34,273 nucleotides of DNA from Thermoleophilia bacterium (GTDB taxonomy: Bacteria > Actinomycetota > Thermoleophilia > Miltoncostaeales > Miltoncostaeaceae): positions 1-34,273 of the forward strand of contig JALOLS010000019.1 of NCBI GenBank assembly GCA_025455865.1, in the 5' to 3' direction. Within the stretch, counting starts at the first letter, position 1. Every line of letters begins with the position of its first letter. Below are positions 14,704-21,653 of this stretch, piece by piece. The notes under the pieces were generated by a model. It was not told the DNA's origin. It worked only from the letters and a program-made list of their open reading frames with translations, and made no database searches. The translations under genes were made by a program, and so were the position numbers.

Positions 14704-14709
14704 TACCCT
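14704..14709 (+). promoter_or_regulatory. -10 box of S9 peptidase gene (leaderless)
   Basis: TACCCT in the context GGCTACCCT, 8 nt before ATG 14718. A near-copy, GGCTACCAGC, lies just upstream at 14691-14700. Confidence 0.55.
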
Positions 14710-14717
14710 GGCCCCCC

Positions 14718-16565
14718 ATGCGCCCTCCCCTCATCCCGCTCGGGCACTTCTTCGACAACCCCGAGCGCACCGCCCCCAAGCCCTCGCCCGACGGCCGCCT
14801 GGTGGCCTTCCTCGCCCCGCTCGACGGACGCCTGAACGTCTGGGTGCGCCCGGTCGAGGGCGGCGAGCCGGTGGCCGTCACCGACGACCGCGACCGCGGG
14901 GTGCTCGGCTATGCGTTCAGCCGCGACTCCCGCCACATCCTCTACATGAAGGATCAGGGGGGCGACGAGAACCACCACCTGATGGCGGCCGAGGTGGCCC
15001 GGCCGGGCGAGCCCCCGCGCGACCTCACGCCGTTCGACGGCGTGCGCGCGACGCTGGTGGCCACCCCCCGCGCGACCCCCGGCCACGTGCTCATCGCGAT
15101 CAACCGGCGCGAGCCGGCGCTCTTCGACGCGGTCCGGGTCGACCTCGGGACCGGCGCGCTCGAGACGGTGGCCGAGAACCCGGGGAACGTCCTGGGCTGG
15201 CTCGCCGACCGCGAGGGGCGGGTGCGCGGCGCCCAGGCGCAGACGCCCGCCGGCGACTACCAGGTGCTGGTGCGCGACTCGGAGTCGGCCCCCTGGCGCC
15301 TCATCGCCGAGTACGCCAACGAGGACGGCGGACGGCCGTTCGCGTTCACCGCCGACGGCGGCGCGCTGTACGTGTCGAGCGCCCGCGGGTCGGACCTCGC
15401 GCGCCTGGTCACCCTGGACTGCGCGACCGGCGAGGAGCGCGAGGTGGACGCCGACGAGGTGGCCGACCTGTCGGGGCCGATCATCTCCGACCGCACCGGC
15501 GAGCTGCTCGGGGCCGCGTACCTCCGCGACCGGCTGGTCGTCCACGCCTTCGACGAGGGCTTCGGGCGCGACTGGGACCGCCTGCGGGGGCTCCAGGACG
15601 GGGACCCGCACATCACCGGGACCGACGGCGACGAGGACCTGTGGAGCGTGGTCTTCGACTCCGACACCGCCCCGGGGTCGTCCTGGCTGTACGACCGGCG
15701 CACCGGGGAGGGTGAGTTCCTGTTCCGCTCGCGCCCCTGGCTCGACCCGGAGCACCTCGCGCCGATGCGCCCGGTGGCCATCGCCGCGCGCGACGGCCTG
15801 ACCCTGCGCTCCTACCTCACCCTCCCGGTGGGCGCCCCGCCCGAGGGCCTCCCGCTCGTGCTGGTGGTGCACGGGGGGCCGTGGTCGCGCGACGCCTGGG
15901 GCTACGACGCCGAGGCCCAGTTCCTGGCCAACCGGGGCTACGCGGTGCTGCAGGTCAACTACCGGGGCTCGACCGGCTTCGGCAAGCGCTTCCTGCACGC
16001 CGCCGAGCGCGAGTTCGCCGGGCGGATGCACGACGACCTCATCGACGCGGCCGACTGGGCCGTGGGCGAGGGCATCGCCGACCCCGCCCGCCTGGGCATC
16101 TACGGCGGGTCCTACGGGGGGTACGCCGCGCTCGTGGGGGTCACCTTCACCCCCGACCGCTTCGCCGCGGCGGTGAGCTACGTGGGGCCGTCCAGCCTGG
16201 TGACCCTGGTGCGCTCGTTCCCGGCCTACTGGCGGCCGTTCATGGAGAGCACCTGGTTCCGCTTCGTCGGCGACCCCGAGGACCCCGCCGATCGCGAGGA
16301 CATGTGGCGCCGGTCCCCGCTCGCGCGGGTCGAGGACATCCGCACCCCGCTCCTGGTCATCCAGGGCGCCAACGACCCGCGGGTGACCCAGCAGGAGTCC
16401 GACCAGATCGTGGCCGCGCTCCGCGGGCGGGGGGTGCCGGTGGACTACCTGCTCGCCGACGACGAGGGCCACGGGTTCGTCAAGCCCGAGAACCGGATGC
16501 GGGCCTACCGGGCCATCGAGCGCTTCTTCGCCGAGCACCTCGGGGGGCGCGCCGAGGAGGGGTAG
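14718..16565 (+). CDS. S9 family prolyl oligopeptidase / acylaminoacyl peptidase
   Basis: 615-residue cytoplasmic serine peptidase. The N-terminal 350 residues form a WD40-like beta-propeller that limits access to small peptides (repeats such as [12 protein letters not shown] and [11 protein letters not shown]). The C-terminal alpha/beta-hydrolase domain starts near 355. The triad is S465 in GGSYGGY, D553 in QGANDPR and H585 in [16 protein letters not shown] supplies the oxyanion hole. It should cleave short peptides, either after proline or by removing acylated N-terminal residues; the sequence does not decide. There is no signal peptide. The leaderless start is supported by TACCCT 8 nt upstream. 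A GC hairpin begins at the last base of the stop codon. Confidence 0.92.
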   Translation: MRPPLIPLGHFFDNPERTAPKPSPDGRLVAFLAPLDGRLNVWVRPVEGGEPVAVTDDRDRGVLGYAFSRDSRHILYMKDQGGDENHHLMAAEVARPGEPPRDLTPFDGVRATLVATPRATPGHVLIAINRREPALFDAVRVDLGTGALETVAENPGNVLGWLADREGRVRGAQAQTPAGDYQVLVRDSESAPWRLIAEYANEDGGRPFAFTADGGALYVSSARGSDLARLVTLDCATGEEREVDADEVADLSGPIISDRTGELLGAAYLRDRLVVHAFDEGFGRDWDRLRGLQDGDPHITGTDGDEDLWSVVFDSDTAPGSSWLYDRRTGEGEFLFRSRPWLDPEHLAPMRPVAIAARDGLTLRSYLTLPVGAPPEGLPLVLVVHGGPWSRDAWGYDAEAQFLANRGYAVLQVNYRGSTGFGKRFLHAAEREFAGRMHDDLIDAADWAVGEGIADPARLGIYGGSYGGYAALVGVTFTPDRFAAAVSYVGPSSLVTLVRSFPAYWRPFMESTWFRFVGDPEDPADREDMWRRSPLARVEDIRTPLLVIQGANDPRVTQQESDQIVAALRGRGVPVDYLLADDEGHGFVKPENRMRAYRAIERFFAEHLGGRAEEG

Positions 16566-16583
16566 CCCGGCCCGCGGCCGGGC
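16565..16583. terminator. Bidirectional GC hairpin between convergent genes
   Basis: GCCCGGCC (16565-16572) and GGCCGGGC (16576-16583) form a perfect 8-bp stem with a CGC loop. It fills the 21-bp gap between the peptidase stop and the opposite gene's stop. It has no U-tract, as is common in high-GC actinobacteria. Confidence 0.55.
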
Positions 16584-16586
16584 CGC

Positions 16587-17099
16587 TCACGCCGGGTCGG
16601 TGCGCTCCACGGCGAGCAGGGCCACCGGGCTCCCGGTGGGCAGGAAGCACACCCGGTAGCGGGCGCCCGGCTCCATGACCTCGGCGGCGCCGGGCTCCAT
16701 GGCGAACCTGATCCCGCCGACGGTGGCCACCGGCACGGCGCCCGCCCCGACCTCGAGCTCGCCCTCGGCGCGCTCGACCCGCCCGGCCTCGAGGGCCTCC
16801 GCCGCGCGCCGGCTGCGCGCGGCCAGCACCAGCGCGACCAGCGCGGCCAGCACCAGGCCCACCGCGACGATCCAGGGCACGACGCCGGCGGCGCCGGCCA
16901 CGCCCAGCCAGGCGGCGACCGCCGCGCCGGCCACGAGCGCGCCCGCCTGGATCCGGTTGCGCCGGGCCATGCGCCGGAACGCCCCGGCGGCGGTGCCGTA
17001 CACCAGCCGCTGGCCGGCGCTGAGCACGCCGTCCCGGTTCGCCCGCAGGTCCTCCTCGTCGAACGCGAACGCCCGGCCGAGGCGCGGGTCGAACGCCAC
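16587..17099 (-). CDS. Small two-TM membrane protein, unknown function
   Basis: 170 residues from GTG 17099. A charged N-terminus (FDEEDLRANRDGVLSAGQ) precedes two membrane helices (about 52-70 and 74-95). A soluble C-terminal part of about 75 residues follows with short beta strands (VPVATVGGIRFAM, then YRVCFLPTGSPVALLAVE). The ANRDGVLS segment resembles the cytosolic start of many small actinobacterial membrane proteins of unknown role. A longer version from GTG 17216 is possible, but its extra 39 residues are Arg/Gly/Pro-rich and do not look like protein. The 17100-17286 gap holds a palindrome, a minus-strand TACCGT box (17246-17241) and the promoter of the next gene. Confidence 0.72.
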   Translation of the reverse strand: MAFDPRLGRAFAFDEEDLRANRDGVLSAGQRLVYGTAAGAFRRMARRNRIQAGALVAGAAVAAWLGVAGAAGVVPWIVAVGLVLAALVALVLAARSRRAAEALEAGRVERAEGELEVGAGAVPVATVGGIRFAMEPGAAEVMEPGARYRVCFLPTGSPVALLAVERTDPA

Positions 17100-17188
17100 G
17101 CTCAGCGCGCGCCCGATGGCAGGGCCACCCGGCGACGACCGGCCGGCCGGGCCCCTCGGCCGTCCGGGCCGCCGGTCGCCCCACGCCT

Positions 17189-17201
17189 GATCACCGTGAT
17201 C
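17189..17201. promoter_or_regulatory. Palindrome GATCACCGTGATC upstream of the membrane protein
   Basis: Perfect 6-bp arms GATCAC/GTGATC around one C, in the gap between two divergent genes. It could be an operator for a dimeric regulator. If the membrane protein starts at 17216 it would lie inside coding sequence. Confidence 0.35.
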
Positions 17202-17274
17202 CCGCCGTCCATGCACGCCCCATCGCCCGGAGTCGCGCGAACGGTAGGGAAGCGGGCCGAGGCCCCGCCGTTGC

Positions 17275-17280
17275 TACCTT
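17275..17280 (+). promoter_or_regulatory. -10 box of zinc-ribbon protein gene (leaderless)
   Basis: TACCTT in the context TTGCTACCTT, 6 nt before GTG 17287. A divergent minus-strand TACCGT lies at 17241-17246, 28 bp away. Confidence 0.5.
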
Positions 17281-17286
17281 GGTGGC

Positions 17287-17667
17287 GTGGACGACCTGCA
17301 CATCCGCCCGGCCCGCGGCGAGCCCATGCGCTGCCCGGCCTGCGGCACCCGCCTGGTCGAGCTGGAGCGCAGCGAGGTCCTCATCGACGCCTGCCCCGAG
17401 TGCCGCGGGGTCTGGCTGGACCGCGGCGAGCTCGACCGCATCCTGGACCGCGAGCGCCGCGCCGCGGCCGGCGTCAAGGACGACGACGAGGACTTCTTCG
17501 AGGAGATGGCCGGCCGGCGCAATCGGCCGCCCGGCGCGTCCCGCAGCCGCGACGAGGACCGCCCGCGCGAGGACGACCGGTACCGCGACGACGACGACCG
17601 GTACCGGGGCAAGAAGAAGAAAAAGAAGAAGGGCCTCGACCTGCTCGAGGACCTCTTCGACTTCTGA
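17287..17667 (+). CDS. zf-TFIIB-type zinc-ribbon protein
   Basis: 126-residue cytoplasmic protein. The zinc ribbon uses C16/C19 (MRCPACG) and C36/C39 (DACPECRGVWLDRGEL), the classic zf-TFIIB pattern of small bacterial proteins. Then comes a highly charged middle with repeated D/R/Y segments (DDRYRDDDDRYRG), a run of seven lysines and the C-terminus GLDLLEDLFDF. The lysine run and the acidic/aromatic tail recur in this family; a nucleic-acid or protein contact role is plausible but unknown. The start GTG 17287 lies 6 nt after TACCTT. The gene ends in a small inverted repeat shared with the convergent neighbour. Confidence 0.85.
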   Translation: MDDLHIRPARGEPMRCPACGTRLVELERSEVLIDACPECRGVWLDRGELDRILDRERRAAAGVKDDDEDFFEEMAGRRNRPPGASRSRDEDRPREDDRYRDDDDRYRGKKKKKKKGLDLLEDLFDF

Positions 17668-17680
17668 CCGCGCGGGGTCA
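17665..17680. terminator. Stem formed by the two convergent stop codons
   Basis: TGACC (17665-17669) pairs with GGTCA (17676-17680) around a 6-nt loop. The arms contain the TGA stop of the zinc-ribbon gene and the stop of the minus-strand gene. The stem is only 5 bp and would be a weak terminator. Confidence 0.35.
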
Positions 17681-18148
17681 GGCCCCGGGGACGTGCACCA
17701 CCTGGGGGTGCTCGTCCACCAGCACGTCGAGCGCGTCGCCGATGCCGGGGTGGTCGCCCACGATCACCAGCGGCCGCCCGGCCCCGAGCGCGCGCCGGGC
17801 CCGGTGGGCCTCGAGCAGCACCCCGGCGATGGCCCGCGGGTCGGAGCCCAGGTCGGCGCGGGCCCGCTCGAACCGGAGCGCCTCGGCCGTCCAGCCCTCG
17901 GCGTGCGCCGGGTCCCGGGCGGCCCAGGCGCGCATCTCACGGGCCGACCGCTCCAGGTCGACCTGCATGCGGTGCTCGTCGCGCCCGTCCTCGGCCAGGC
18001 GCTCGAGGGAGAACGCCCGCACCACCTGATCGGCGGTGGCCACCACGCAGGCGCCGGCCGGGTCGGGCGCCGCCTCGCACCCCGGGAGCACACTCAGGCC
18101 GGGGCCCACCGGGAAGGGCCCGACCCGGCGAAGCAGCGGACCGTCCAT
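17678..18148 (-). CDS. Protein of unknown function, 156 aa
   Basis: I do not recognise this protein. It is soluble and has no signal peptide. The middle is a charged helical region (about 45-120; LERSAREMRAWAARD, then EALRFERARADLGSD). The C-terminus is a strand-turn-helix stretch, PLVIVGDHPGIGDALDVLVDE, that looks like a small nucleotide or metabolite fold. ATG 18148 lies 32 nt downstream of the alanine dehydrogenase stop on the same strand, so the two are probably co-transcribed. CATCAT 6 nt before the ATG could be a weak promoter of its own. Confidence 0.7.
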   Translation of the reverse strand: MDGPLLRRVGPFPVGPGLSVLPGCEAAPDPAGACVVATADQVVRAFSLERLAEDGRDEHRMQVDLERSAREMRAWAARDPAHAEGWTAEALRFERARADLGSDPRAIAGVLLEAHRARRALGAGRPLVIVGDHPGIGDALDVLVDEHPQVVHVPGA

Positions 18149-18180
18149 GCGCCGATGATGGCACCGGGGCCGGACGCCCC

Positions 18181-19257
18181 TCAGGCGAGGGCGCCTGCCA
18201 CCGCCGGCTCGACCACCTCGCCGCCCCGCACGTTCAGCCCGGCGGCCAGGCCGGGGTCGTCGGCCAGCGCCCGCTCGACGCCCCGGCCGGCCAGCGCCAG
18301 CACGTAGGGGAGCGTCGCGTTCACCAGCCCCTGGGTCGCGGTCACCGGCACCGCCCCCGGCATGTTCGCGACGCAGTAGTGGATCACCCCATCCTCGGTG
18401 AAGACGGGGTCGGAATGGGTCGTGGGGCGGCTGGTCTCGACGCAGCCGCCCTGGTCGACCGCGATGTCGACGATGACCGAGCCGGGGCGCATCGTGCGGA
18501 GGATCTCGCGGGTGACCAGCCGCGGCGCGCGCGCCCCGGGCAGGAGCACCGCCCCCACCACCAGGTCGGCGCGGGCCACGTACTCGCGCACTGCGAGGTC
18601 GGTCGAGTAGAGCAGCGTCACCCGGCCGGCGAGCGCCAGCTCCAGCTCGCGCAGGCGGGTGAGGTTCACGTCCAGCACCGCGACGTGCGCCTGCATCCCG
18701 GCGGCGACCATGGCCGCGTTGATCCCGGCCACCCCGCCGCCCAGCACGACCACCGAGCCCGGCGAGACCCCGGCCACCCCGCCCAGCAGCACCCCGCGCC
18801 CGCCCGCCGGCGCCTCCAGGTGCCGCGCGCCGGCCTGCACCGCCAGGCGCCCGGCGATCTCGCTCATGGGGGCGAGCAGCGGCAGCCGCCCGGCGCGGTC
18901 GCGCACCGTCTCGTAGGCGATCGCCGTGGTCCCGGCGGCCACCAGGGCGCGGGCGACGTCGGGGGCGGCGGCCAGGTGCAGGTAGGTGAACAGCACCTGG
19001 TCGCGCCGCAGCATCGCGAACTCGCCCGGCTGCGGCTCCTTGACCTTGAGCACGAGGTCGGCGGCCCAGGCGTCCCCGGCCGTCCCGGTCCGGGCCCCGA
19101 CGGCCAGGAACGCCTCGTCGGGCATCCCGGCGCCGGCGCCCGCCCCCGACTCGATCACCACCTCGTGCCCCGCGCGCACCAGCTCGTTCGCGCCGGCCGG
19201 GGTCAGCGCGACGCGGTACTCGTCGGCCTTGACCTCAGCCGGGACGCCGACCCGCAC
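18181..19257 (-). CDS. ald: Alanine dehydrogenase
   Basis: 358 residues. It interconverts L-alanine with pyruvate and ammonia using NAD. The N-terminus MRVGVPAEVKADEYRVALTP is the family start. Pyruvate-site residues K73 (KVKEP) and H94 (FTYLHLAA) are present. The NAD domain has VVVLGGGVAGINAA, and VDIAVDQGGCVETSRPTTH and VANMPGAVPVTAT complete the active site. The family is a cytoplasmic hexamer used in alanine catabolism and in NADH recycling under low oxygen. The first 23 nt overlap the end of the upstream protease gene, so expression is likely linked. The unknown 156-aa gene follows. Confidence 0.95.
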   Translation of the reverse strand: MRVGVPAEVKADEYRVALTPAGANELVRAGHEVVIESGAGAGAGMPDEAFLAVGARTGTAGDAWAADLVLKVKEPQPGEFAMLRRDQVLFTYLHLAAAPDVARALVAAGTTAIAYETVRDRAGRLPLLAPMSEIAGRLAVQAGARHLEAPAGGRGVLLGGVAGVSPGSVVVLGGGVAGINAAMVAAGMQAHVAVLDVNLTRLRELELALAGRVTLLYSTDLAVREYVARADLVVGAVLLPGARAPRLVTREILRTMRPGSVIVDIAVDQGGCVETSRPTTHSDPVFTEDGVIHYCVANMPGAVPVTATQGLVNATLPYVLALAGRGVERALADDPGLAAGLNVRGGEVVEPAVAGALA

Positions 19258-20446
19258 CGTTCCCCCCGGGCGCGGCGGTCACCATGCGCCACAGCGCGAC
19301 GGCGCAGATCAGCGAGGCCAGGGCGGCCATCGCGCCGGCGGCCAGGAGCCCCCCGCGCAGGCGCGGCGTCCCCGCGATCCGGAGCTCCGCCGCCTGCAGC
19401 GCCCCGACCCGGCTGATCTCGCGCCGGGCGACGCTGTGGGCCGGGTAGCTCCTGATCGTCGCCCGCAGGTCCGCCCGGGCGCCCGGCAGGTCGAAGCGCT
19501 CCATGCGCGAGAGGGCGCTGCGGAACAGCGTCGTGGTCCGGCCCTCCCAGGCCTGGACGCCGGCCCGCGCGAGCAGCCGGGTGATGTCGGCCGACGGCGC
19601 GATGGCGCCGCCCCCGGCCCGCAGGCGCACCAGCACCACCCCCCGCACCCGCCCGTCCTGATCGACCGCGGGACCGCCCGAGTCACCGCGCTTCACGTCG
19701 GCGCTCACCCGGGTGAGCAGGCGGTCGGGCTCGCCCCGCACCGGCCCGGTCGAGCCGAGGGCGCCCTTGCGCACCGCCGGCACCAGCTCCCCGCGCTGCG
19801 GCGCCGAGAACGGGTCGTCGCTCCCGAACCCGATGGTCGCCACGCGGGTCCCCTCCCGACGGCCCGCGCCGAGGGCGAGCGCCGGGGCGTCGCGCAGGCC
19901 GACCCGCAGGAGCACCAGGTCGCGCCCCCAGTCCACCGCGACCACGCGCGGCACCAGCATGCGCGACCGGCGGGCGTCGCCGCTCACGTCGGCCTGACGG
20001 ACGGTGCGGAGCATCAGGCGCACCCCGGTCGGTCGCGCGCCGGTGCGCTCGACCCACGCCCGCGCGCCCCGCTCGCTGTGCGGGCGCCCCTCGATCGCGA
20101 GCTTCTGCAGGTAGACGCTGGCCGCGAGCTCCTCGGCCGAGGGCGAGACCACGTGGGCGGCGCTCACCAGGTACCCCTGGGGCGAGACGGCGAACGCCGT
20201 GCCGACGCGGCCGACGCTGCGGGCCCGCTCGGGCACCGGCACCCGCCGCCCGCCCTCGGTCACCAGCCCCTCGACCCGCGTCTCCACCTCCAGGCGGTAG
20301 ACGGCGGGGATCGCGACCAGCGCGGCCCGGTCCAGCCGGTCCCGCGAGAGCTCGTCCGGCAGGGCCGGCGCGGGCGCGGCGGCCGCCACCGCCGGCGTGG
20401 CGAGCAGCGCGATGGCGACGGCGGCGAGGGGGCGGGGACGGGGCAC
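19235..20446 (-). CDS. Membrane-anchored trypsin-like serine protease
   Basis: 403 residues. Residues 1-26 form a signal peptide (Ala/Leu-rich, ending AAAAP). A chymotrypsin-fold domain follows with H98 (LVSAAHVV), D176 (DWGRDLVLL) and S256 (KRGDSGGPA), as in HtrA-type proteases, but with no PDZ domain. A membrane helix lies at about 365-387 near the C-terminus, so the protease domain faces outside and a short Gly/Arg tail remains inside. It may process exported or cell-wall proteins. The GTG start at 20446 is preceded by TACCCT with a 7-nt gap. Its end overlaps the ald start by 23 nt, an odd pairing of an extracytoplasmic protease with a metabolic enzyme. Confidence 0.87.
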   Translation of the reverse strand: MPRPRPLAAVAIALLATPAVAAAAPAPALPDELSRDRLDRAALVAIPAVYRLEVETRVEGLVTEGGRRVPVPERARSVGRVGTAFAVSPQGYLVSAAHVVSPSAEELAASVYLQKLAIEGRPHSERGARAWVERTGARPTGVRLMLRTVRQADVSGDARRSRMLVPRVVAVDWGRDLVLLRVGLRDAPALALGAGRREGTRVATIGFGSDDPFSAPQRGELVPAVRKGALGSTGPVRGEPDRLLTRVSADVKRGDSGGPAVDQDGRVRGVVLVRLRAGGGAIAPSADITRLLARAGVQAWEGRTTTLFRSALSRMERFDLPGARADLRATIRSYPAHSVARREISRVGALQAAELRIAGTPRLRGGLLAAGAMAALASLICAVALWRMVTAAPGGNGAGRRPG

Positions 20447-20453
20447 GCCCGGG

Positions 20454-20459
20454 AGGGTA
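20454..20459 (-). promoter_or_regulatory. -10 box of protease-ald operon (leaderless)
   Basis: TACCCT on the minus strand, 7 nt before GTG 20446, matching the other leaderless promoters of the window. Confidence 0.5.
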
Positions 20460-20507
20460 CCGCCGCCCCGGCCGCGGCCCTCCCGGTGCGGTCCGCCGCG
20501 TGCCGGG

Positions 20508-20702
20508 TCAGTCGGAGTAGACCGCCACCCCGGGGTCGCGCGTCGCGGCCATCTCCTCGACGGCCCGCTCGGGCACGAGGCCCTCGAGCACCGTGGGCAG
20601 GCGGTCGTGGTGCACCAGCTCGTTCGCGTCGGCCAGCGGGATGCCCAGCCGGTCGGCGATCTGGTGCGCGGTCATCAGGTGATCGGTGACGGGGACGACC
20701 AT
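20508..20702 (-). CDS. Small helix-turn-helix-like protein, 64 aa
   Basis: 64 residues from ATG 20702, preceded by GGAG with a 6-nt gap (TGGAGCCCGCCATG). The segment LMTAHQIADRLGIPLADANELVHHDRLP resembles the helix-turn-helix and wing start of excisionase/MerR-like small DNA-binding proteins. The rest (VPERAVEEMAATRDPGVAVYSD) is an acidic tail. A longer in-frame start at 20762 adds 20 residues with poor coding character. It stands alone between the purine operon and the protease gene. The target is unknown. Confidence 0.6.
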   Translation of the reverse strand: MVVPVTDHLMTAHQIADRLGIPLADANELVHHDRLPTVLEGLVPERAVEEMAATRDPGVAVYSD

Positions 20703-20809
20703 GGCGGGCTCCAGTCCGAGGGAGGTGGTCCAGCAGGTGGATCGGCGGTTCCCTTCGCGCATTGAGGCGAGGGGTCCTTGGCACGCCCGTTGCAGATCCG
20801 CCCCGCCCC

Positions 20810-20835
20810 GCGCCCGGGCCCCGGCCGGCGGGCGC
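20810..20835 (-). terminator. GC hairpin downstream of the purine operon
   Basis: GCGCCCG (20810-20816) and CGGGCGC (20829-20835) form a 7-bp stem with a 12-nt loop, starting 5 nt after the last stop codon of the operon. It has no U-tract. It is the only plausible end-of-operon structure in the 20703-20840 gap. Confidence 0.4.
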
Positions 20836-20840
20836 CCCGG

Positions 20841-21644
20841 TCAGCCCTCGGGCGGTGGCCCCTGTCCCCGGCGCATGGGCCGCCAGTCCGGCGCCCGGCC
20901 GTGCTGGAACGCCCCGATGCCCTCGGCGGGCTCCGGGCCGTGCAGGTGGTTCAGCACGTGCATCTCGGTGGCCGGGGCGATCGATGCGCGGGCGTGGTCG
21001 GACCCCGCGTTCAGCCCGGCCCGGGCCAGGCGCAGGCCCTCGGGGCTGCGCCGGAGGATCTCGGCGCACCAGCGGTCGACCTCCGCGTCGAGCTCCCCGT
21101 CCGGCACGACCGCGTTGACCAGCCCCATCGCGAGCGCCGCCCGCGCCGGATAGCGGCGGCTCAGGTAGACGACCTCGCGTGCCCGCTTCTCACCGACCAT
21201 GCGGGCGAGCACCTGGGCCGACCACCAGGCGGGCGCCCAGCCGAGGCGCGTGCCGGCCTGCCCGAACACGCCCGACTCGCCGGAGATGGTGAGGTCCGAG
21301 AGCACGTTCAGCTCGTGGCCGGCCCCGATGCACCACCCCCGCACCCGCAGCACGACCGGCACCCCGCAGCCGCGGATGAGCTCCCCGAGGGTCAGGAACA
21401 GGCGCACCTGCTCGCGCTTCTCGCCCTCGGTGCGGGTGGGCTCGCGCACGTCGCCGCCGACGGTGAACGCCCGGTCCCCGGCCCCGGTCAGCACCACCAC
21501 CCCCACCGCCGGGTCGTCCCACGCCCGGGCGAACGCGTCGCAGAGCTCGCGCAGCGTCTGCGTGCGCAACGCGTTCAGCCGGTGCGGCCGGTCGATGGTG
21601 ACCGTCTGCCGGCCGCCGTCCACCTCGACCCGGACGTCGGGCAC
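20841..21644 (-). CDS. Enoyl-CoA hydratase/isomerase, MenB/BadI-like
   Basis: 267-residue crotonase-fold protein. Oxyanion-hole segments are VVVLTGAGDRAFTVGGDV and RGWCIGAGHELNVLSDLT. The region FGQAGTRLGWAPAWWSAQVL followed by GEKRAREVVYLSRRY and MGLVNAVVPDGELDAEV is much closer to dihydroxynaphthoyl-CoA synthase (MenB) and BadI ring hydrolases than to plain beta-oxidation hydratases. The C-terminus (GIGAFQHGRAPDWRP) also fits MenB. The exact reaction stays open. GTG 21644 lies 9 nt after the purH stop, so it is the last gene of the purine operon, a placement with no obvious metabolic reason. Confidence 0.82.
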   Translation of the reverse strand: MPDVRVEVDGGRQTVTIDRPHRLNALRTQTLRELCDAFARAWDDPAVGVVVLTGAGDRAFTVGGDVREPTRTEGEKREQVRLFLTLGELIRGCGVPVVLRVRGWCIGAGHELNVLSDLTISGESGVFGQAGTRLGWAPAWWSAQVLARMVGEKRAREVVYLSRRYPARAALAMGLVNAVVPDGELDAEVDRWCAEILRRSPEGLRLARAGLNAGSDHARASIAPATEMHVLNHLHGPEPAEGIGAFQHGRAPDWRPMRRGQGPPPEG

Positions 21645-21653
21645 GGGCGCGGA

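Noticed and set aside
17100-17216. 39-residue N-terminal extension of the membrane protein
   Set aside because: Arg/Gly/Pro-rich with no conserved look; the compact start at GTG 17099 matches the N-terminal pattern of similar proteins. Not excluded.
20470-20479. GGCCGCGGCC palindrome before the protease gene
   Set aside because: Short all-GC palindromes are expected by chance at this base composition.
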